DNA of 64,000 nucleotides from Hericium rajendrae (taxonomy: Eukaryota; Basidiomycota; Agaricomycetes; Russulales; Hericiaceae): positions 1-64,000 of the forward strand of contig CM065887.1 in assembly GCA_033439255.1 (NCBI GenBank), read 5' to 3'. Below are positions 46,890 through 54,733 of the stretch, piece by piece. Both the position numbers and the translations under genes were made by a program. Each line of letters begins with the position of its first letter. The first letter of the stretch is position 1. Below the pieces are notes generated by a model. It was given only the letters and a program-made list of their open reading frames with translations, did no database searches and had not been told where the DNA came from.

Positions 46890-47704
46890 TATATGAATCT
46901 GATCAGTTCTGATCAGTCTGCAAGCATTCTGCATTGATACTTTTTTGAATCTTGAGGTCAAATATTCTGCAGCTAGCTGAGAGTAGCTGATGCTGTCTGA
47001 GAGTGTCTGATGTGTCTGATGCAACTGCTGCAGATCATGCAGACACTGTCAGATGCCTCGCAGGTCAAACAGAAAGTTTTGAAGGTTCCTGATGAGGATG
47101 ACGCCAAGGAATCGGCACGTTAACCAGGCTAGCAAGTCTTCCGGCCATCAAGGCAAAGACGACCAGCCATCGGACAAACGACGTCAGTGCGCCGTATCGG
47201 AGAAACACACGGAAGCAGTGGCAGAGAGGCGGACTTCGACTCGTGGAGCTGCAAAGCGCAAGGCGGATGAAGAGCAGCAACCTGCAAGGCCGAAGCGAGT
47301 CACGAAGCACAAGGCTCAGGAAGAGGAGCTCGCTCTTGTGCAACCTTCAAAGCCGAAGTGAGGCACAAAGCGCAAGGCTAATGAAGATGAGTCGGTCACC
47401 GAAGAGCCCGCGAAGCGAAAAAGAGGGCAAGAAACGTATGTACTCCTTTTATTACTTACTATAGACCGATTCTGACACTGTTCTAGTGCAACAAGCAGCG
47501 GAAGGAAGCCTGTGACGTGCAAGAGTGCCAAGAACAATGACACACAGGCCGGCACTTCTGCCCCTCGTCGGTCAACACGGTCAGTATCAGACTTACAACT
47601 ACATGATCTTATCTGACGGTATATGTTCAGCACGAAATAAGGCTTACAAGGGTTCTGCAGGGTCATATAGTATTCCTTGCCAACATGTATATACTGTCTG
47701 GTCA

Positions 47705-48281
47705 GATGATATTGGTTAGTGTCAGATGGGATTCGATGACGTGGGATTCGATGAAGTCGGATTCGATGAAGTCGGATTCGATGAAGTCGGATGGGATGAC
47801 GTCGGATGGGGTGTGGCTGGATTGGATCTCTTCGGATAAGATAGCTTGCATTCGGATATGGTCGGATTGAGTCGGGGGGGCTGATATGGGATGGGATGGG
47901 ATTGTATGTCGTCGGATTCGTTTGTATGGGTTCGGATTCGTTTGGATCACTTAAGTCAGATTAACGGATTGTTTGCAAGCGTATAGGATTGGATTGTGAG
48001 TTAGGATTGGATTGGATCGATCCATGAGAGTAGATTGTATATAATCACGGTGCTCAGATTGGATTGGATTGGATTAATCTATTATATTTTGACTGCCCTA
48101 TTCTCATCTGATTAGTAGTGTGTGCAAAATATTGGATCCGATTGGATTGGATTACATGGGATTGGAACAATGGATCATCTCTATATGTATTGGATGACAT
48201 TTGTATAGGGTAGCTAACTGCCTTAGAACTTGTGGTTCGGATCAATCCATAACCCCTTACAACTTATGGGTTGGATTAATC
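47705..48281 (-). repeat. Right terminal inverted repeat of KDZ element
   Basis: Reverse complement of 24,623-25,244: same aatccaatcc-rich outer part and the same tandem 15-mer inner part. Outer-end matching stops at about 48,281. Confidence 0.88.
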
Positions 48282-48736
48282 CTATGATATGCATAAGGTG
48301 TGTTGCCATAGTAAGCTCTACCGCCTGTTGAAATGTCTCGGATGTGCTCGACACGACTTCAAGGACCTGATGGTTGGACATATTGGAGAGTGAGATGCAT
48401 ACGAGATAACATCAGTGCACTTGTGAGTTTTTTTTTATTTCTCTGCAAAACAAAAGACTGAGACATTGCTGTCTCTCTGTAACTTTTGCATTGTTTTCTG
48501 GCAGGAGGGCCATAGCGTAGTGGCACAGGCTCTACATAAGTGTTCTCAAGGGACCTTTCCCCCACCAAATTTGCTTCCATCTACCACCAACTGCCTCCGT
48601 CCCATACCATGTCTTCCGATGTACCATCCACCACTGCAGTCTGTCCCTCAATTTGTTTCTCTTCCGTTAATTTCAACTTATGCTTCTTTCTTAGACAACA
48701 CAGACCAGAGCTGAACAGCCCACAGTGGCAGAGATT
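48282..48736. other. Unassigned, right flank of KDZ element
   Basis: Possible promoter region of the following remnant; a pyrimidine-rich leader at 48,540-48,720. Short open frames on both strands have no motif. Confidence 0.4.
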
Positions 48737-50540
48737 ATGGCAGCTAGTCCGAAGAGAAAGACAAAGTGAGTTACCGCTCATCATTCATCGGATTACCCTC
48801 ACCACCATTTCCAAAGCACCGGATACTCGCATAAAGGCCGATCTATGGCACGATCGGTCGATCCATTCAGTCAGCCGCTCGATATACTCAAGCAGGGCAT
48901 CCTTAAGGCTCAAGCTGGGTTCAACGAGCCTGAGGATGAGAGCAACCCATAGGTGGCCGTCGCTCTTTCATAATTCATTTCTGACGCTGGCGATTACAGA
49001 AGCGCTCACACATATTGGTCTTATATAGCGCTCTGCGAGCTTGTTGTAGGCCTAGATGCTCTTGTTGCTGAGAAGTATATGGTCATTGTTCTGCTCTCTG
49101 ATATCGCAGAGAAGGTGCATTGTCTTTGATAATCCCTTTCAAGGTTACTGACGGCCCAGATATTAGTTTAGTAGGGCACGTCGTGTTGGCCACGGCGAGG
49201 ACACCAGCGCACTCAAGACATCCATCGGTAGTATGCTGACTGTGTTAGGCCTTGTCAACACCTCCGAGCCACCATGCCCCAATTCCGACAACAAAGCTTC
49301 CCATGGGTGGGTACACGCCGCATCTGCACGTCTTAATTGCCCGGCAGAGTGGCAAGCACATCTCAACCCAAGGTATGTCCATACATCAGGAAGGTTGACA
49401 ACTTTCTGATTGACCTGACAATTTCTAACCCTACTGACAGCTTCTGATTGACCTGATCCACCTGAAAGCAATCTTGGAAAGCAAATATCTGATCAGACTT
49501 TTACATTCAAGAAAAGACATTTATTGTCAGATATATAAGTTTTTAATCTCTAACTAATAGATATATCAAAATCTTTGATATCTGAAATTTTTGAAAATCT
49601 GAGAGTGTCTGATTTCAAATCTGGAGGTCAAATATCAGTCAGATGGATCAGACAGTGTCAGACATCATCAGATGCTCTCAGACAGTTGCAGATAATTTTC
49701 AGATATTTGACCTCCAGATTTGAAAAAAATCTCAGATCAGACACTCTCAGATTTAGAAAATTTTAGATATCAGAGATTTTGTTATATCTATTAGTTAGAG
49801 ATTACAAACTTATATATCTGACAATAAATGTCTTTACTTAAATGTAAAAGTTTGATCAGATATTTGCCTGTTAAGATTGCTTTCAGGTGGATCAGGTCAA
49901 TCAGGAGCTGTCAGTAGGGTTGAGAATTGTCAGGTCAATCAGAAAGTTGTCAACCTTCCTGATGTAGCTGCTCTCAATTTTAGTCCTTCTCATATCCTTT
50001 AGTGTCATTGATGAGATCCGTGCGATGCAGAGGACAATGACTGAGAACGAGTTTCCTGCATTCATGTATGCAAACAATCAGTGTGATAACACAAACGATC
50101 TCGAGATCAGTCTTTGCCATGGACAACTCTTAGTCCGCGTAAGTGTTCCACTGACTTGCTATTCAAACCGAACTCACTCATTCGCATACTAGGCATTCAA
50201 ACGCATCTGGATCTCACCAAGCTCAGTTATGAGCGAGAAGGGGATCTCCAAGACACGCTGAAAGGGCGCGGCGCACATCTACAGGCTGACAGCAGTCACA
50301 CCACATGCAATTGCTTATGCTGTCATTCAGGTGAGTATCAGTGCATCTTTTCTCGCATTGTGGCCGCTGATTTACTTGCAGACGCAATTTGCCCTATCAA
50401 GGACTGAGACGTGGGGCAACAACGACGGCACGGTTGATCTGTCACAGCTTTATTGGAACGTGGTGGAGCTGTTTACAGACAATGGACTGTGGGCACAAGA
50501 GACCCTTGTGTGGTGGAATGAGTACGTTCTGAGTGTCCTG
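48737..50540 (+). pseudogene. DUF6698-like gene remnant
   Basis: Plus-strand pieces: MAASPKRKTK (48,737), SVDPFSQPLDILKQGILKAQ (~48,860), YWSYIALCELVVGLDALV (~49,010), GEDTSALKTSIGSMLT (~49,195), a HGWVHAASARLNCPAEWQAHL segment (~49,300), and after an intron ending near 50,381 a DGTVDLSQLYWNVVELF segment and TLVWWNEYVL. The order DTSxLK...HxxxxRLxCPAxW...FY/YWxxIVxLF...LxWWN matches my memory of the DUF6698 family of mushroom-forming fungi; its function is unknown. MITE-A (49,384-49,964) falls inside a probable intron (gtatgtcc...attttag). Stops between pieces and loss of the 3' end to repeat R2 make it non-functional. Confidence 0.45.
49384..49964. mobile_element. MITE-A, complete 581-bp copy
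   Basis: Family termini, flanked by TA at 49,382-49,383 and 49,965-49,966; orientation indistinguishable because of the long inverted repeats. Confidence 0.93.
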
Positions 50541-50617
50541 ATCTGGGCTTTTATATTACGATTCCTTAGAATCGTTTACTCTATACCGGGTTTTCCTATT
50601 GAAAACGACACCAAAAC

Positions 50618-50703
50618 GACCACTACCCCCATTTGGCAGTCAGCTTATCTAATTGCAAGATCACTGATCTGATGAGTTTGCAGGTTCAACTCCAGGTCTG
50701 GCC
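50618..50703 (+). repeat. tRNA-derived SINE-like segment
   Basis: A-box-like tggcagtcagc and B box ggttcaactcc about 50 nt apart; no pairing acceptor stem. The twin at 51,565-51,649 has tggcagttggc and ggttcaattcc. Confidence 0.65.
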
Positions 50704-51377
50704 GGACTTTTAATTACATTTGATTTAATGTAACTTGATCAGTTCTCAACCAATTCACCTGTTCTCAAATGCATCTGGATCTACTCATTTATCACTTTCT
50801 GGTAGTATTTTTTCTATTCTGATCTGTGCAGAACTCACAGAGTGCAATGAGTTCCTACATTTCCCCCTGCAATACTTGAACTTAAGCTACCTTGGTCAAT
50901 TCTCAACCGATTTACTCGTTCTCAAGTGCGTCTAAATTTACTCATTTATAGCTTTCCAGCCATGTTTTGTGCGTCTGGATCGGTTAAGAACTCGCAGAAT
51001 GCGAAGCATTTCTTTGGTTTCCCCTCTAAAATGTTTGAATCTTAGCTAACTTGGCCAATTCTCCACCAATTTACTCGTTCTCAAGTGCGTCTAAATCTAC
51101 TCATTTATAGCTTTCCAGCCATTTTTTGTGCGTCTAGAGTGGTCAAGAACTCACAGAATGCGAAGCATTTCTTTGTTTTCCCCCCTAAAATGTTTGAATC
51201 CTAGCTAACTTGGTCAATTCTCCACTGATTTACTTGTTCTCAAGTGCATCTGGATCTATTAGAAAGCCTGTCTTCAAAACAATTTACTACTTACAAAAAG
51301 ATAGAGCCAGTAAAAAGATATACAGCAAACAAAGTTAGATAATTATGTGATCTACCTGTTAACAGCCATTGAGAGGT

Positions 51378-51430
51378 AGGTCACATGGTGTGCGCCTTAA
51401 TGGCCGTTAAGGCGCACACCATGTGACCTA
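51378..51430. repeat. ~50-bp palindrome ggtcacatg...catgtgacc
   Basis: Arms of ~24 bp around gcgccttaatggccgttaaggcgc. Relatives with the same ends are at 3377-3424, 45,448-45,496 (different core) and 53,449-53,496. Confidence 0.9.
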
Positions 51431-51500
51431 TCTCTTAACACTCATTAGAGGTTGCAGGTTCAACTCCAGGTCTGGCCGGACTTTTATTTACACTTGATTT

Positions 51501-53715
51501 AATTACGATTCCTTAGAATCGTTTACTCTATACCGGCTTTTCCTATCAAAAACGACACCAAAACGATGACCATCCCCATTTGGCAGTTGGCTTATATAAT
51601 CACAAGTCAACAATCTGACGAGTTTGTAGGTTCAATTCCAGTTCAACCTTGAATTCTTTTCTTTCATTTTACAATCAATATATCTCACTGTCACTGTTCA
51701 CAATCATTATATAGAACATTTATATCTCATTATGATTTCTTGGAATCATTTACTATAACTAATTTCTCATATAAAGTGAGGTTATAAGTTTGATTCTGCC
51801 AATTGCCATTCTTATAATATTGGATATTTCTTAGAGATGTTCAGTCTTTCAAATCTAACTAAATCATTGTTAGACTATATGCATATTTAAATCAATGCTA
51901 GTCATATTAGGACCAGAAGTTCTCAGTATGAAAAAGTGCAAACTTGTTACAAGATAGTGAATAAATGTACTTCATAGTAAAGTCTGTATCTTTTTATTGA
52001 TGTAAGTGAGTGTGATATATGGTAATATAATGAGAGCAAATTTTACCTCCTCAGAACATTTGTTTTCATAACAATAGGTCCAGAAATGACTGAGATATGA
52101 GCAAATCACTTCAAAAGATATCCTTGAGAAGGAGATCATAGTGATTGCATTGTAGTGGAGCAATGAGTGGCGCTATTTACACGCTAAAGATACCGTTGGA
52201 AAGGTCTGATTTGCACCTTTCCAACGGCATATTATACAAGACGATCGGATAAGTATTGAGAAAACGCGATAGCGATTACTGAAGGGTTGGTATTAGAGGT
52301 AGGGGCAAACTTGTTGAGGCCATATCTTTTTATCGACTCATCCAATTGTAGTGTACCTAGTGTTGTTGAAAAGGTATAATGGAGATCTTTCTGACACAAT
52401 CAAGGGACCGATGATATCTCCAGTACTTAAGGAGGTACACTCGAATTATCACAAAACCTCCTATTTGCCTATTTTCAAGGTCTTACATAATCCGCAGCAC
52501 GGGCAAAATGACATACTCCCGTCCCATGACATCATGAGGGGGACGGGAGTACGTCATTTTGCCCGTGCTGCGGATTACATAAGCGATTTATAAGCAGGAA
52601 AAAATCGAAAAAATCATTCAAGTCTAGGGCAAATCATCAGATCATCTGAGAATAGACACATACTGAGTAGTATAAAAAATCAGTAAAAATCGTGTTAATA
52701 TGGGCATTGATAGTACTATTTAGAAACACTTGAGTTTATGTTTATTCATGATTAAAAGTGTTTTAATCTGGGCTAATGGTCCGTGCGTCCGGATTGCCCG
52801 AGCTCCGCTCTCCGTGAGCCGCTCTCCGCGAGCACATCTCTATGGGTGTCCGTGCCCGCTTTCGAGCCTCGTCTTCGGTACGACGTTTGCCTCCGTCCAT
52901 CTTTCCACTTACGGTGCATCTGTCTCGGTAAGCCTGAAGTGCGCTGCGACGATCGTACAGGAGCCCTCGCCTCTTGCTCACGACCGTCGCGCGCCTTCAG
53001 GTATGTTGCTCACTTTCTTGCTTGCAGGCCTCTTGCTCACGACCGTCCCGCGCCTTCAGCATTCAGGTTTTTCGAGCACCCACCCACCCTCTCTTGTTTT
53101 TATTCACTTTGTCCTTTTCATTATCTACTATCTCTTGTATCACGGGGATCGTCATTTCGCAGTGTTCTTTGATAATACAGCCATTTCCTTCTCGGGCCGC
53201 CTGTTCCGCGCGTGTGCGGGGGCTGGCTGCGACTCCCTATACTCTCTGCCTGCTTCCCCGCTTGAGCTCCGTCCGTGCCAGCGTCAAAGGACAATTAGAG
53301 CTAGAGAATTGACAGAGATATAGCCAAATTACTGATTCAGACCCCTAGAAGGCAAAAATAAAATCAATCTAGACAACATACAACAGTTGACAGACCTTCA
53401 AAGGCCACACTTATGTACTTCATAAATGTAAACACAATTAATGAGAAGTCACGTGCAACAGCGAGCCTGACCGAGCTCGCTGTTGCATGTGACCATTATT
53501 TTGTCATTAGTTCAACTCTTGCTGGTAACAAAGTTTAAAAATAAGAGATAAGTGTAAAACAATATACTTTGAAGATGGAGATCTTTGCAGTATGACAATA
53601 CTAGTATATTCAATTCTCTGTTATCTTATTAATTCTGTGAGCATAACACTACAAAGTTAGAACAATTTAAAAGGAATTGTATTGCCGTGCAGAGCATCGG
53701 CCCTCTTCCCCCAAG
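51501..53715. repeat. tRNA-headed repeat R1, copy 3, inverted, with 0.56-kb insert
   Basis: Inverted counterpart of 45,228-46,889 from aattacgattcc (51,501) to cttcccccaag (53,715). Collinearity breaks at about 52,741-53,297, where ~557 bp of GC-rich sequence is inserted. With 45.2-46.9 kb it forms a large inverted pair ~5 kb apart. Confidence 0.87.
52741..53297. other. GC-rich insert within R1 copy 3
   Basis: Absent from R1 copy 2. It contains a short direct duplication (ttgctcacgaccgtcgcgcgccttcag at ~52,974-53,000 and ctcacgaccgtcccgcgccttcag at ~53,036-53,059), with gtatgt...cttgcag between, so it looks like a 5' leader or promoter fragment with an intron. No clear target duplication. 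Confidence 0.5.
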
Positions 53716-54733
53716 TGTAACTTGATCAGTTCTCAACCAATTCACATGTTCTCAAATGTTTCTAAATCTTCTCATTTATCGCTTTCTGATTGTATTTTTT
53801 GCATTCTGATCCATGCAGAACTCACAGAGTGAAATGAATTCCTACATTTTCCCCCTACAATATTTGAACTTGAGCTAACTTAGTCAATTCTCCTCCGATT
53901 TACTCGTTCTCAAGTGCGTATAGATCCACTTATTTATAGCTTTCCAGACATATTTCATGCATCTGGATTGGTTAAGAACTTGCAGAATGTGAAGCATTTC
54001 TTTGTTCCCCCCCTAAAATGTTTGAATTCTAGCTAAACTGGTCAGTTCTCTGCCGATTCACTTGTTCTCAAGTTTGTCTGGATCTATCAGAAAACCCGTC
54101 TCCAATACAGTTTACTGCTTATGGAAAGACAAAGCCAGTAAAGAGATATACAGCAAACAAAGTTAGATACTGTTTATTACTTAAATGAGCCAAAAATGCA
54201 ATTTATCAGTAGCACTAGGTTCTGAGACTCTCAGTGATGTGATCCCACAGGATCTTATGTAGCTGAATGAAGTATTAGCATCTGCTTACATAAGCAAAAC
54301 ATGCATCCAAGAGTTAGCCCACTGTAAACAATGATTGTCTCATAGCTCTGCAACAAATGAATCAATCAACAATCAGTAATCTGGGTTGGAACATACTATA
54401 TAGCAGCTTTGCAAAACAATTTAGAATGCAAAAATCAGATCACAGGAAGTGAAGATATGATCCAGTATATCTGCCACATCATCAATCAGTCATACCCTTA
54501 TATCTTGGTTATCAATGGTGCTATTATGACTCACAAGATATCATCTAAAAGCAGCTACAAATCTGCTTTCAATGAGCCCTTATCCACCTTCATTGGTGCA
54601 GTATTGATAGAGCTAAAATGAAATTAGTCTGTCACATCAGCAAGTGAGATACATACAGGATGACCACTACAGCCATCGGGTAGACATCCTCTCCACCCAC
54701 CCACATCGAGGGGAGGAGAAGTAGTCTGAAAGT
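53716..54733. other. Satellite-like and dispersed repeat sequence, no gene
   Basis: 53,716-54,075 is two units of the ~164-bp satellite seen in R2. 54,600-54,720 resembles 1768-1830. A 70-codon frame at 54,409-54,621 has no motif. Confidence 0.55.

Larger units (their letters stand above)
45034..47094. mobile_element. MITE-B copy split by repeat R1
   Basis: The left part 45,034-45,227 and right part 46,890-47,094 together make one 401-bp-type MITE-B, flanked by AG at 45,032-45,033 and 47,095-47,096. R1 occupies the middle. Confidence 0.9.
42717..47665 (+). pseudogene. Gene C, hypothetical KDZ-cargo protein, split by MITE-C and MITE-B
   Basis: Starts MASVNIDNGSVAKAGSL. Exons run to 42,935; ~42,993-43,070 | MITE-C | 43,362-43,600; ~43,661-43,970; ~44,020-44,170; ~44,226-45,033 | MITE-B with R1 | 47,095 on. 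Removing MITE-C and one AA gives KPPKKPRQTNGEF; removing MITE-B and one AG gives a frame open to 47,361. A LTPDEQAEWHAKAGQQNEE segment resembles an HMG-box helix; a KVPWALIND segment, a Pro-rich linker, an Ala/Asp/Glu low-complexity tract and Lys/Arg-rich repeats (RVTKHKAQEEE, TKRKANEDES) follow. An in-frame TGA at 47,359-47,361 is probably a mutated CGA, since similar sequence continues. The end near 47,665 is uncertain. Confidence 0.55.
24623..48281. mobile_element. Large KDZ transposon with cargo genes (inferred unit, ~23.7 kb; ~16 kb without later insertions)
   Basis: Bounded by inverted repeats 24,623-25,244 and 47,705-48,281. From left to right: KDZ transposase (minus), RFC1-like gene (minus), an inverted-repeat promoter region, then genes A, B and C (plus). 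The transposase stop lies at the inner edge of the left repeat and gene C runs to within ~50 bp of the right repeat. Later insertions: LTR element 33,286-38,426, MITE-C 43,071-43,361, MITE-B plus R1 45,034-47,094. No clear target duplication was found at the outer ends. What is seen is the repeats and gene order; that they form one mobile unit is inference. Confidence 0.6.
50555..51500. repeat. tRNA-headed satellite repeat R2, copy 2
   Basis: Inverted relative to 2101-3182. Head attacgattccttagaatcg at 50,555, tRNA-like segment 50,618-50,703 (B box ggttcaactcc), about three units of a ~164-bp tandem repeat (about 50,730-51,260; marked by ctcgttctcaagtgcgtct), a palindrome at 51,378-51,430 and a second B-box stretch at 51,452-51,484. 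Confidence 0.8.

Noticed and set aside
24623-48281. The two ~600-bp repeats as LTRs of a retrotransposon
   Set aside because: They are inverted, not direct, and the enclosed transposase is KDZ-type.
2113-51649. Functional tRNA genes
   Set aside because: A- and B-box-like stretches are present, but acceptor stems do not pair and anticodon arms are degenerate; they are SINE-like heads.
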